From assembly GCA_002105175.1 (NCBI GenBank), contig MCGE01000013.1, forward strand, positions 248,001 through 312,000: DNA of 64,000 nucleotides, in the 5' to 3' direction. The position numbers were made by a program, and so were the translations under genes. Shown here one piece after another: positions 12,601-24,435 of the stretch; positions within the stretch are counted from its first letter, which is position 1; every line of letters begins with the position of its first letter. The DNA comes from Absidia repens (taxonomy: Eukaryota; Mucoromycota; Mucoromycetes; Mucorales; Cunninghamellaceae). The notes below the pieces were generated by a model. The model saw only the letters and a list, made by a program, of their open reading frames with translations, was not told where the DNA came from and made no database searches.

Positions 12601-14204
12601 ATTTTGTTTCAAAGTTTCCAAAGTATATCCAGAGAATGTTTGTTTACTGATAGCTTTGACATCAATCACAGCAGATCCAACAATGCCAATACGTCGGTAA
12701 GTAGCTTCAATCATTTCATACTGTTCAAAATCACATGTTGGCAAAAGGGGATATGGGTATAACAAATCAATCAAGAATCGAGGATGTATATTTGGGAATA
12801 AAGAGATCAATTTGGCAGCACCATCCAAGGAGACCGAAAATTCAGGCACATTTATGTCACGAGTAGAAGAGGACCTTTTGGTGCCTTGGAGCCCCAGTGC
12901 CAAACTAAGGGAGACCAAATTTTCCAACAATGGTTTTGCCAGGTGGTTGGTTTTTGTGATTGCCAAAAGATGATCCACTTGATCTGAAAATTCAGGTGCT
13001 TTGATATCACGACATTGGAATCTTGAGCGTAAGGGAGGATCCAGAGAGTAGCCGGCATAAGGTGGAACAGGTAATCCTAATACAAAAAATATTCGATGGA
13101 GTTGGTTATAATGCTAAGATTGTCAATGCCAATGCCAGTGTCAGTGCCCTATTCATATTTCTTACCCAATGCAACTACAAGAAATCCATCGTTCACCTTT
13201 ATGAATTCCATGCCATTCTGAAGATCATCAATTGCATCTTTTGTTGTCAAAAATCGGCCATCTTCCAGAGCCATTTCGCGATTCTCCAAGAGATTATTCA
13301 AGACAGGTAATACGTTTCGTTCCGCTTTTTCAATTCCATCGAGTACAAGAATCCGACCATGAATAGCAGCGCGGACAGCAGCTTGATCAACATAAAATGA
13401 AGTTCCACCAGATAATTCGCGCCGTTGCTTCAAATCAGCATCGGTGACATCCTTGGATAATGCGACATATTCGATTCTAACAAGAAAATGAAAGGGAAAA
13501 GGGTGGTACATTAACGTTTTTTCATGTAAATCATTCAGTGTACTTACTCTCGTTGAGTCATTTCAGCGTATTTCATCACCAAATTTCGACGTAAAGGACC
13601 AGGAGGTCCAATTAAAAAGATATCTTGACTAAGCTTTGTGGCAATAAAATGGAAGTTAATACAGAGTGTTCGCTATCATGCGAAGGGAGCCTTGAATTGT
13701 ACGTTGTACCTTGTCTTTCTGCATCATCCTACATCCAAGCAAGTAGATAAAATTAGTGGGCAAAAATCACAAGCATTCCATTACTCTTTCAAAGTCGTCC
13801 TACCATCGAAAATGCCTTAGAATTTCCTATAAAAAATGATAACAATTGTTTCGGATATAAGTAAAATTATATGAAAGATTCCAAAATAGATTGAATTGCC
13901 GTACCTGAGAATTGTCGTAGAGATGCCCTTCATGATCAGGCACAAGCTCCAAGTTCTTTGGGGAATGTATAGGCATCACAACATCGCCAATCCTTACTGA
14001 CTTGATGTTCACTAGGAAATAAAAACAGAAAAATCAGTAACATTAGCATAAGTGTAATGCCTCCAATCGATAAACGTTATGCTTGCCTTGTTTCACTAAT
14101 TCATCTTCATCCGAATCTGTCCATTCGTCATGAGCTCCTGTCAGGTTTTTTCCCAGTTGTTTCAATCGTCTTCTCGCCTGTCTACGTGTACTTTCTGATG
14201 TCAT
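6674..14204 (-). CDS. VWA8-like AAA+ / von Willebrand A ATPase (25 exons)
   Basis: Exons: 14204-14087, 14011-13905, 13826-13804, 13728-13710, 13633-13548, 13476-13166, 13076-12339, 12263-12151, 12060-11386, 11311-11140, 11071-10871, 10782-10585, 10494-10406, 10329-10232, 10158-10101, 10028-8517, 8442-8191, 8125-8082, 8016-7950, 7855-7720, 7644-7525, 7427-7192, 7085-6954, 6898-6829, 6773-6674. The product is about 1891 aa once one missing base is allowed for; human VWA8 is about 1905 aa. Three AAA modules are seen: AAA1 with a degenerate P-loop (IGPPGPLRR), AAA2 with GTYKGVGKS (about residue 455), and AAA3 with GNQGVGKN (about 795) and Walker B ILVVDEAD. A beta-rich region, a Gly/Asn-rich linker and a C-terminal VWA domain with MIDAS DLSAS (about 1713) follow. 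Animal VWA8 is a matrix-side mitochondrial ATPase; here the Arg-rich N-terminus could be a targeting signal (inference). Two introns are GC-AG. A one-base frame break lies at 7739-7741. Confidence 0.92.
13804..13826 (-). other. 23-nt microexon of the VWA8-like gene
   Basis: Coding exon 3 is 23 nt and exon 4 (13728-13710) is 19 nt. Both are required to rebuild the conserved block read as EILRHFRW-MMQKDK before the first P-loop. Splice dinucleotides and phases (0 to 2 to 0) fit. Automated annotation would probably miss them. Confidence 0.8.
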
Positions 14205-14688
14205 GGATAGTAATGTGTCAAAGCATAAAAAATGTGGGGAAGAAAAAAGAAATAAAGGTCCCGCCTAATTTTCACGCATCTTTCTTCTCGAGTTTAAAGT
14301 CAGCCATTTTCTCGTTTGTAAGCACAAACACCACACCATAATCAATGCATATAAAAAAAATAAGAGTTATATAATACAAGACAATTTTTTATTTCATAAA
14401 AAGACTGTGGGAAATGAAGAGCGGGGGAGAGGGGAGAGAATGAGGGTAAAAAGGGGATATACAGTTTGACAGAATGATACTGAGAGTTGCTGTCAGGATG
14501 TGTGTGTGTGTGTGAGTATGTATACGAAGATAATTACAAAGTGTAAAAGGTGATCGCGAGAAACTAATTGATTGGGACAAATAAAATGAAAAATGCTAAT
14601 GATAAAAAGGGAAATGGAGAGAGATGGAAAAAAAGTTCAGCCATTCAGCACACTAAGCGGTATCACAGAAGGGAGAGGGGAAGAGAAT

Positions 14689-14745
14689 TCATTGGTGACT
14701 AACTGATCCAATGGGAGACGGGTTCATTTTGGTAGAAGAGGACAT

Positions 14746-14778
<33 letters not shown>

Positions 14779-17180
14779 CTGTGCCGCTGCCATTGCCATT
14801 TGTATTGCCGATTTCCCTTGACCATTTTGATTAGCAGCTGCGGTCATATTGGCAACAATCATTCCGTTTGCCATAGCTAGTGCTGCCTGTTGTGGTGTCA
14901 TTTTGTTTCGATTGCTATTTTGACGCTTGATAGGTGAGGGTGATAATGCCGAGGAAGTTCCATTTGCCATAGGTGCCACTCCATTTAAAGGTGATGCTGA
15001 TATTGGCTCCGATATGACCGAAGTATTTTGTTGTGTCGAAGTTGTTGCTAAGGGCGATGATGTTGATGACGATGACGAAGATGATTGCGGTTGTTGAGAA
15101 ATGGAAGAGTGCATGGTTGTCTTTTGCCTATTCATCATGTTCAATGGAGTCAGGGGTATAGTAGTCAAATTTCGTAAATCGGTTTCAGATAATAATTGAG
15201 ATCTATATTGTAGAGACCTTTAAGGAACAATGATAGTAATAATAATAATAAGAAAGAGAATAATCAGTACAGGTGCCTATTGATGTCTTTTTCTTTTCTC
15301 TTTACCTGTTATCCATAACATCAACTCTAGTATAATTGTCATCTTCATCATCGTCTCCACTTGAATAATCAGAGTCAAATCGGTATCTTTGGCGAGCGTC
15401 CAATTGTGCTTGTGATAATGGCTTTGATTTTCCACTAGTTGAGTCAAGATGGACCTGGCAATGTTCAGTTCGGTCCAGAAAGAGTCGACCATTTCGTCCA
15501 TGTCTTTTGCGATATAGAGTACGTTTTGAAGTGACAGGGTCAGCCATAAAGAGGTAGCTGTAGAACAACTGCGGAGTTGATTTTGGAAAAGGTTGGAAGG
15601 GACGCTATTTCAAAATAAAATAAAATAAACAGGTCAGAAACAAGAAAGTAATAAATTGAGTTGGCGGTGATGGTAGAGGGAGCATTACCTCTGTGATATC
15701 TTCATATGGAGCATCTTGTTCTTTCTTTCGTTGGAGTTCAGATTCAATCGCCAGTTGTATGGGTGACTTTTCAAGTCTGCTATCATGTCCATCGCGCTTG
15801 AGCTTATTGAGGGGAATCTTGATGGTAGTTCTACAAAAAAGATGGATTAATATACAATCAGTTAAAATCATTCTTCAAGTCTTACCCAGTTCCAGAGTCA
15901 GAAGATGATGCTTTTCTTTTCTTCTTTGTCGTGGGTGTGAATAGTTCGTCATCTTCCTTGATACCCAGAATGCGCTGATATTCCCTGAATTTGCATTTCT
16001 TGTCGAATACACTGTGATCCAAGACCAATCCTTCCTTTCTAATTTTTTCCCGCTTGAGCACCATCTCCAGAAGGTTGCGAGCCATTTCCATTTCATTTCG
16101 TAATCGTCGTAGTCTTTCCAAGGAGTGTTGATCAGTACGACGGGTTTTCCGGACAGATTTGGTTTCACGCCGACGGAAGCATACATAAGGATCCACTTCA
16201 TTTTTCACTAAATCTTCATACTGCAGGACAGGGATGATTGACTTGCCACCACGTTTCGATCGTCGCTGTCGCCAATGCTCGAAGATCTCATCAATGGCAG
16301 TTTGAGCAAGGAGATTCGATTGAGGTGGAATCAATGATTGAAATGCATCAAAGTCAGGTAGTTGTGTAGGGTCCTGTAAGAAAAAAAAAAGGGGGGGGGG
16401 ACGGGATGTTGGTTAGTGATGACCAGTTGGTAAAATAAAGGGGGTAAGATGGGGGGCGTTACCAGGCTAAGGTGAGGTAATTGTTGATTTGTAATTGATT
16501 CCAGTTCCCACATAATAGATTCAAAGTGATTTTCAGCAATAGCGTTTGAATTGAGAGTAGTATTGAGTTGCTTGAGAAAGACGTCATCTTCTTCATCCAT
16601 ACAGTAAGGGCAGCCAGTACAGTCTTCTACAGTGGACGAGAATCTGATCAAAGTAAAAGGTTCCTTGAATTTTTTGGAGTACAAGGCATTGAATTCCTTG
16701 AGATCAATCACCCTAGAAGCATCTGGCGTAGGAATATATTTCTCTACTTGAGCACCAGTAGTAACGGCAGCTTGAGCAGCAGAAATGGCAGCTTGTAGAT
16801 CATGCTAAATATAACAAATAAGAATCAAATTAGTCGCTGATTTAAATACACACTATAATGCACCTGCTCCCCCCCCCAAAAAAAAATACCCGAGTCCAAT
16901 GAGAATCATAGGATTCATTATACTCCCACACACCCACCCCATATATCGCACATATATAATATACACACAATAATACCCCCCAAACCAGCCGTACTGAATA
17001 CAAAAAACTACTTACTTCTTCCTCTTCTTCCTTTTCCACACCAGTTTCTATTTGAGGTACAGAGCGTTGGAGGTTAGCAGGGTCAGCAAGGTCAGGTAGT
17101 TGAGATTCTTTGTAGACAGGAAGTGGGTGTTTTGGAGAGAGTTTCTTGACTCGAAATCGAGACACCATCTGACTGGTCAT
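14689..17180 (-). CDS. EPL1: Enhancer of polycomb-like protein, NuA4 subunit (6 exons)
   Basis: Exons 17180-17016, 16804-16463, 16373-15886, 15830-15689, 15604-15306 and 15217-14689 give 654 aa with all phases closing. The N-terminal half is the EPcA region: basic SRFRVKKLSPKHPLP start, QIETGVEKEEEEE, KYIPTPDASRVIDLKEFN, FSSTVEDCTGCPYCMDEEDD and DPYVCFRRRETKSVRKTRR, all characteristic of Epl1/EPC1. In yeast, Epl1 is the scaffold that joins the Esa1-Yng2-Eaf6 Piccolo module to NuA4 and positions the acetyltransferase on nucleosomes. The C-terminal third is Ser/Gln-rich low complexity with a polyglutamine tract (14749-14781). The start is the first ATG of MTSQMVSRFR; a second ATG four codons later is possible. 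The assignment is very secure. Confidence 0.93.
14749..14781 (-). repeat. Polyglutamine (CAG/CAA) tract in Epl1
   Basis: A short trinucleotide run coding for a pure glutamine stretch after AMAAA in the C-terminal tail. Fungal Epl1 proteins, including that of budding yeast, also carry polyglutamine runs in this part. Confidence 0.85.
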
Positions 17181-18150
17181 TCCCTTTGTTTTATCAGATG
17201 GAGCACAAAATAATAATATAAAGACAAGATTGAGTAGGACCCCTTCTAATAGCAAACCAATAGTGTTGTTCAAAGAGGTTGCTGATAATAAGTATATTTT
17301 ATTTTTTCAGATGAATAATAAAACGATTGTTTTTGCAAGGGTTGGATATGTATTTTTTCCTTTTTCCACAAAAATCGTTGAGGTAGAACCAGCAGGCAAA
17401 AAATTATAATACAAATTATACAGAAATCCCGCAGCTCATAAGAAATGGGGGGACAAAAAAAATCAATCACATGAAATTAAAATCCCGCCAGCATACCTTT
17501 TTGTAGTGTATGGAGACATATTGGGAAGGAGTACCTTTATACTACTATGTATGGATAGGGATGATGGTTTCCCAATACTATACTTTTCTGCTGTATGTAT
17601 TCCAAATCAATCAAAATTTATCATAAATGTGCATAAAGAATTGTTAGGGAATTTTATTAGGATTTAGAATCTCATATAGGATTTATCCTATCCTATATAT
17701 CCTATTATAACTTGTAAAGAAAATACTCTCCCTATATAAAAAAATTAAAAATTCCAAAAAGAAGAAAAAGAGCATTGGTCATTGAACGAGATCAACATTT
17801 GCCCGATGTGCCGGATGATAATTGAAGAAATTCACTTGTCAAAAACCGCGTCCTACAACTTGGAGTTTCCAAATACGACGAACATTGCCCAAATCGGTTG
17901 AAGGCAGTCTTCTTACGATGAGCTCTTAAAACGCCGATTATTTTTAAGCTTTTATTTTCTAATTTTTTTTTTTTTTGTTTGATTGAATTATTCTATTTCT
18001 ATTTCTATTTTTTTTTTCTTTTTCCTTTTTTTCTTTCTTTCTTTCTTGTGGAAATATCCTCATCACTTGAAAGGTAAATGCAACAAAAAAGAAAATACTA
18101 TCTGTCAATATCATTCTAACACGTCTTCTTCCTTTTGCCTAGTATAAACC
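17181..18150. other. Divergent promoter region, EPL1 / aminopeptidase
   Basis: About 970 bp between two divergently transcribed genes. It holds AT-rich sequence, repeated tcctat/atagga motifs around 17669-17705, and pyrimidine tracts (tctatttctatttct, then ctttctttctttctt at 18035-18050) ahead of the aminopeptidase start. No ORF with support. Confidence 0.6.
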
Positions 18151-21100
18151 ATGTGTGCACAACAACAAGTTGATACCTCCGAACGCCAAATCCTTCCAAC
18201 CAACGTTAAACCTGTACATTATGACTTATCGCTTCAGCCCGACTTGGAAACCTTCGTGTTTCAAGGACAAGCTAAAATAGAGTAAGTTGAAAGAAGAGGC
18301 CTAGGCTTATCAAATGCATATCATTCTTATCATCATCATGCGTGTTCTAGTTTATTGGTAGTAGAAGATTCAAAGACGATCGTCTTGAATACACAGGATA
18401 TCAAGATATTGTCAGCCACCGTGTCCTCAACCAATCTGAAGACAGAATCAAGGTAATGGTCATTATCAGTACTAACTATATAACACGTATACTCACTCGC
18501 ATTTTTTTTTTTTTCACTCTCTTTTTACTAGTCAAGCTGCGACCTCTATCACTTATGATGAAAAGAAACTCGTGGCTAGCTTGACTTTTGCTGAACTTTT
18601 GCCCGCCAACTCCAAAGCTATCTTGGATATCAAGTACGAAGGTATTTTGAATGATCAGATGGCTGGGTTCTATCGATCTTCTTACAAGGATGCCGAAGGG
18701 AACACAAAGTAAGGAATGTTTTGAACACACAAAATAAGAGGGAGTGATGATATATTAAACCAGTTGGATGATTTCATTTATAGATATTTGGCTACCACTC
18801 AATTTGAAGCTACAGACGCTCGTCGTGCTTTTCCTTGTTGGGATGAGGTAACGATTATATCATACTTCGTGTCATGGCCGTTTTTTTTTCTTTTCTCTTT
18901 CTTACTCACTGATTCTATATTATATATATAATCCCTTTAGCCATCTCTGAAAGCAACGTTTGATGTGACCTTGATCGTTCCTTCTCATCTTACCGCCTTA
19001 TCAAATACTAATGTTATCTCTGAAACCAACGTCTCGGATACTTTGAAACAAGTCAAATATGCTACCACTCCTTTGATGAGCACCTATCTTCTTGCCTTTG
19101 TGATCGGGCCTTTTGAATACATCGAAGCGTTTACATCTGGTGAACACAATGGCCGTCCTATCCGATCTCGTGTGTATACACTTCCCGGTCTCGCTGAACA
19201 GGGCCGACATGCTCTGAACGTGTGCATCTCTGCTTTGGAATACTTTGCTAAAGTCTTTGGCGAACCCTATCCTCTCCCTAAACTCGATATGGTGGCTGTG
19301 CCTGATTTTGAAGCTGGTGCCATGGAAAACTGGGGCTTGATCACCTACCGTACCGTGTCTCTTTTGTTTGATGAAAAACAATCTTCCATTGTCTCCAAGA
19401 AACGAACAGCTTATGTCGTATGTCATGAATTGGCCCATCAATGGTTTGGTAACTTGGTGACGATGAAATGGTGGAATGAACTCTGGGTAAGAAAAAGAGG
19501 AGGAGGAAGAGGAGGAGCGTTATATATATATATATTAATCACATCTATATAGTTGAACGAATCCTTTGCTACTTGGGTGGGTTGGCTTGCAGTGGACGAT
19601 ATCTTCCCTGATTGGGATGTATGGACTTCGTTTGTCAATGAAGATATGCCTCGTGCCTTGAATTTGGATGCTTTGCGATCCTCTCATCCTATTGATGTCG
19701 CTGTGAATGATCCTGCTGAGATCCATCAAATTTTTGACGCCATCTCATACTACAAAGGTGCAAGTGTGATCAGGATGTTAAGCTCATGGTTAGGTGTAGA
19801 AACTTTCTTGGCTGGTGTACGTCGCTATGTCCGCAGACACAAGTTGAGCAATGCTTCGACGGATGATCTTTGGGTGGCTCTGAGTGAAGAAGCTGGTGTG
19901 GATGTTTCCAAGTTTATGGATTTATGGACAAAACGTGTTGGTGTAAGTAGAAGAAGAAAAAAATACAACGGGTGGATGACATGGTAATATGAACTGATCA
20001 ATATTTTTTTTTTTTCACAGTACCCTGTGCTTTGTGTGACCCAAGAATCCCAGGATGCAATCAAAGTCGTACAGTCAAGATATCTCTCAACTGGTGATCT
20101 TGAAACCGCTGAGGATGGGTATGTCATCATACCCTGTGTGTGTGTGTGTGTGTGTGTGCGTGCTTCTGCGTACTTACCAAACCCCGCTTTTTGTTTTTTA
20201 TTATTGTTATTGTAGTACTGTTTGGTGGGCTCCCTTGGGCATGCTCGTTTCCGGCAAAACTGAATCATACACCTTGACAGAAAAATCACAAACTTTCCCT
20301 ATCCCTGCTGATGGTTTGTTCAAACTCAACGCTGGTCAAACATCTGTTTATCGTGTCAACTACCCTATTCAAAATATCCGTGTGTTGGGTGAAGAAGTGA
20401 AGAAAGGATCATCTGGACTGCTGACAAATACATCCGATCGTGTCGGTCTGATTGCTGATGCTGGTAATTTGTGTGTTAGTGGTGAACAAAAAACGACAGC
20501 CTTTTTGGAACTGGCTCAAGCCTTTGTCAATGAAGAAAACTACTTGTAAGTCATCAAAAAAGGAGGCGGAGGAGGAATAATACATCGTGAATGATTGCAA
20601 CTCATTTCCTTCCCTTTTTGTTTTTTCTAAAAAATTAATAAATATAGTGTATGGTCCCAGCTTAGCACTCACCTCAGCAACATACTCGGGGTGTGGTACG
20701 AACAACCCGAACACATCAAGGATGGCTTGAAGGCATTACGACGCAGTCTTTTTGCTCCAGTGGCCCATCGATTGGGCTGGGAATTTGCCGAAACCGATGA
20801 CTATTTGACCAACATTTTGCGTGTGCTTGCCTTGACCAATGCCGGACGATCCAATGACGCTGCCACTGTGGAAGAAGCCAAGAAACGATTCCACACGTTT
20901 GTTGCCGGTGATATTGATGCCTTGCATCCTAACCTTCGTGGTCCTGTTTACGGTATTGTGTTATCCAATGCTGGATCTGTGGAAGAAGAAAATGCCGTCT
21001 GGGAAAAGATCCTTCAAATGTATCACAACGAAACATTACCCACCGACCAACGGCTGATTGCTTTGAATGCTCTTGGTGGTGCTAAAAATGAAGCTTTGAT

Positions 21101-21586
21101 TTCAAGATACATGTTGATGAGTTTGGATGAAAAGGAAGTCCGTGGTCAAGATTCTATCTATGTCTTTGGATCGTAAGTTTAGTTGTGTGTGTGTGTGTGT
21201 ATATATATATGGGGATAGGGGATAACTAGAACTGATGATGATGACTGATACAAATCCTTGTGTATTTTTTTCATAGACTTGCTGCCAATCCTGATGCTCG
21301 CTTACTCTTTTGGCAATTCTTCTCACAAAACTATGAGTTGTTGCAATCCAAGTTTTCTCGATCGCCCAGTTTGTTTGGTGCTGCTGTCCGATCGGCAGTG
21401 GGTGGATTCTCATCTTTGGAGCAATTGGATCAAATTGAAGCCTTCTTTTCAACAAAAGACACAAAACAATATGCCCGACCATTACAACAAGCTTTGGAAA
21501 GTGCCCGTGTGAACTCAAAATGGCTTTTACGATCCAAGGATAGCGTGGCTCAGTGGGTACAAGAATATGCCAATCGATTTGAATAG
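18151..21586 (+). CDS. M1 zinc aminopeptidase (Ape2/Aap1-like, 10 exons)
   Basis: Exons 18151-18281, 18351-18452, 18532-18708, 18784-18847, 18941-19486, 19553-19942, 20021-20118, 20216-20545, 20648-21172 and 21277-21586 give 890 aa with all phases closing, the usual length for the family. Visible are the exopeptidase motif GAMENWG (about residue 283) and the zinc site HELAHQWFGN (about 319) with the third ligand Glu in LNES just after the exon 5/6 junction, followed by the ERAP1-like C-terminal helical domain. Family members remove N-terminal residues from peptides in the cytosol or periplasm; yeast homologues are Ape2 and Aap1. No signal peptide is apparent (MCAQQQVDTSERQ), so it is probably cytosolic. 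It is divergent from EPL1. Ortholog assignment within the M1 family is not resolved. Confidence 0.93.
20139..20159 (+). repeat. (TG)n microsatellite in aminopeptidase intron 7
   Basis: A run of about ten TG dinucleotides lies in the intron between exons 7 and 8. A second short TG/TA run occurs at about 21183-21210 in intron 9. Confidence 0.8.
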
Positions 21587-22056
21587 AATAGTTTTTCCTT
21601 CTCCTCACCCCCAATCACAATCACAACAACCCTCATAGTTTAGTTTAGTCTAGTCTAGTTAGGTTTATTTACCACGTTTTATTTTTTTTTTGTTTTGTTT
21701 TTATATCAGTTGTATATACTTTGTTACTTCTACAATAAAAAAAAAAGTCTTTGAAACAATAAACATCCCTTTGATCATCAAAAAAGTAATCGTCAAATGA
21801 ATATCACAATAATAATAAATCGTTATTGAATTTAGGAGGAATCTAGATCAATATACATGTGTGTAATGGATACAAAAAAAAAAAAAAAGGAATGACAAGA
21901 TTTCTATTGGATAGGAACAGAGTAAATGGATATACAAAAAATAATTCTTTATTGATTAAGGATATATGCGTGTATAAAATGGATGTAGAATATATATAAC
22001 ATAAAACCAAAAGGGAGGGAGGGGGGGGACTAATAACACTAAGGAATATACACTAT
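21587..22056. other. Convergent 3' intergenic region
   Basis: This spacer separates the tail ends of the aminopeptidase (+) and the TMEM33-like gene (-). It contains AATAAA hexamers on the plus strand (ctacaataaaaaa about 21731; acaataaacatcc about 21756) that could serve the aminopeptidase, plus short A and G runs. No gene is seen. Confidence 0.6.
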
Positions 22057-23431
22057 TTAACGTTGCTGGCCAGGATCGGCAGGTTGTCGTTGGACGACGG
22101 ATTCACCAAAGCTGATGACCATTTCCTTTGCGGTTGCATAGAATCGACTGACGAAGGCTGGCACACGGGGGTTGGCAGTAGGTGGGAGTAGCGAGTGGTC
22201 CAAATTCGCACGTAACTGTGTAAAAGCTTGGCGGGTATAGGTGGAGAAATGGAAGCGGAAGCGTAAGAATTGAGCAAACAGTACCACAGGTACAATGCGA
22301 AGTCTATATCACATATATATATATATATAAAACATGAGTTATTGTTTTTTCATCCATCCATGTGGCCCCTTGCATATATCTATACATTGTCAACCACTCA
22401 TACGTTACCTAAATAAGCCAAGAAGGAGTCGAGGCATGATGATTGTCACTTCCGCAGTAGCGACAAATCGCATCGCAGAGCTATAATTTTTCTCGGTCCA
22501 AGATTTGATCGTTTGCTGTGTATTGCTTTGCCATGTAGGAGCGGGCGTACTGGAGCTTGTAGGTTGTTGAGGTGATGGAAAGACAGTAGGAATGATGTTC
22601 GTTCGAGTATAGCCCAGAGCATGAAAAATCGAGAAGGTCACTAATGGAAAAAGAGAAGGACTAAACAAATGGAATCTTGTCAAACCTGTGATAACCCCTC
22701 CTGCCCGTCCCTCCCCTTTCAATGACCTTGATTTCTATCACTTACCAAATGGTATCAAAGTAACTACAATAGAATGCATAATAATGAAATAAAATAAAAG
22801 TGAATGAAGAAGAGTGAGCCTAATAGCAGAGCAAGTTTGTGTGTATATGTTGTCGTATCCGTTATTTAGTCAAAGACCATAGCATATTTTGGCCTATTTT
22901 ACACTTACCTTCAATGGGATCCGAGAAAAAGTTGTACAATGCCAAGAGAAAGTATTGCACATTTTCATCCATCACTAACCGTTGACCATATGCAGTATTG
23001 AATTTAGGGAACTAGTAATTAAAATGATTAGTATAAAGAGGAGGATGGCGAGGAGGATTGGATTCAAGTGATGTATTTATATCGAAACATACCCCATGTG
23101 TTTTGTAGATAACCACCCCGTAAGAAACCAAGGCACCCAAGTACGCTATCTTGTACGGTTTCACCGCTGCTCGCATAGCAATGTAAGATAATATATAAAA
23201 CAAGGTACCAAGTAAAGTTAACACATGTCCAACAAACCATGAAAACTGTAGTGACTAGAAGGATAAAAAGCAAGTAGCACATCAAAAATCATCTAGTTAG
23301 TCATATGCTTGAAAGATCAACTTCTCGGAGACAAGCTATTTGCTTTGCTGCATAGTCTTTTGCTTTTTTTTTTTTACCTGTACAAGCTGTAAGATACGTT
23401 CACCAAACGATCGGTTGGATGACGGGGGCAT
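22057..23431 (-). CDS. TMEM33/Pom33/Tts1-like ER membrane protein (6 exons)
   Basis: Exons 23431-23378, 23254-23093, 23011-22909, 22763-22746 (18 nt), 22640-22409 and 22303-22057 give 271 aa with phases closing. The sequence follows the TMEM33 family: hydrophobic helices from WFVGHVLTLLGTLFYILSY, then the conserved FHALGYTRTNIIP block, a helix ATAEVTIIMPRLLLGLFR, and a basic C-terminal domain LRFRFHFSTYTRQAF. In yeasts these proteins (Per33, Pom33, Tts1) shape tubular ER and help distribute nuclear pore complexes, with an amphipathic C-terminus. The 18-nt microexon reads TLIPF between flanking Val/Gly codons and keeps phase 1 on both sides. The start is the only in-frame ATG upstream of the first helix. 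The family call is confident. Confidence 0.85.
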
Positions 23432-24435
23432 GTTGAGTAAATATTGTAATTCAAAACGAAAAGGAAAAAAAAAAAAAAAAGTAAAAGGATCGTCAAAGAA
23501 GAAGGGAAAAAAAAAAAAGTGGGGGACGAGAAAATGGAAGTGATGGCGCGCTGTTTAAAATTCGGACAAAAGACATAATTTCTACCTCCACACCCGAATT
23601 TCTTCACATGGTAAACGAAAAAAAAATCACTTTCTTTGGGTCACGTCCATCTACCTGAAGCCTTCTTATTTCATTGCATCACCCTGTTCAAATATATATA
23701 CACGTTGGCTATAAACCAGACTTGGGACACGACTGACGACATTGAAGTGCGGAACACGAAAACTGAATCAGATTCTTTTTCGGCATGATTCGGCCGTGCT
23801 GCGTTACTGAAACAATGCGTTACAAAAAATAAGATCAGACACGTCTGTGTAAAAAGAAGAACCCCCATTTCTAATGATTTTGAATTAGTCGTCCGTAGGA
23901 AATATTTGACTGGAACCAATAACATAATCACATCGAGGAAATATTTATTACCAGGTTATCCTACTATGTATGATATGTAGATGCTTCGTTCTATAGTTAG
24001 AGCAGCTTCCTACTTTTTCTGAGTGAGTTGCCATTTTTGATCTTTGGTATTAAAAAAAATCCAGACTTTGCCTATAACACATTTGGTTCTACGTTGTTGC
24101 ATAATAAAGAAAGAGTAGATACAAAATAAGCGCTTTTTTTTAAAACATAAAAATAAAAAGAGAAAAAAAAAAAAAGGATTGAGCTGAGGCAAGAACAAAC
24201 CAACTTTAACTACATGCAGTAAAATAATGAAAAAAAAAGAAAGTCGGATAATTTTTATTGGGTCAAGGAAAACGGTTGTGTCTTGTTTTTATTTGAGAGA
24301 AGACAAAAATAATATAGATCGAACTAAGAGCACTATGGAATAAAAAGGAGAGAGTGAAGGAGGGGAGAATATTGATATAAACTAGTTGATAGAATGGAAA
24401 TCAAAATCAAGGGTATATGTACATACTATCATAAA
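23432..24435. other. Intergenic region, about 1 kb
   Basis: Upstream region of the TMEM33-like gene and downstream region of the zinc-finger gene. Homopolymer runs (A at about 23466-23480 and 23508-23519) and short AT-rich frames only; I see no supported gene. Confidence 0.5.

Noticed and set aside
14269..14306. ATG reading MADFKLEKKDA as the start of the VWA8-like gene
   Set aside because: It stops after 11 codons and has no convincing donor to join the main frame; starting at 14204 gives the expected family length.
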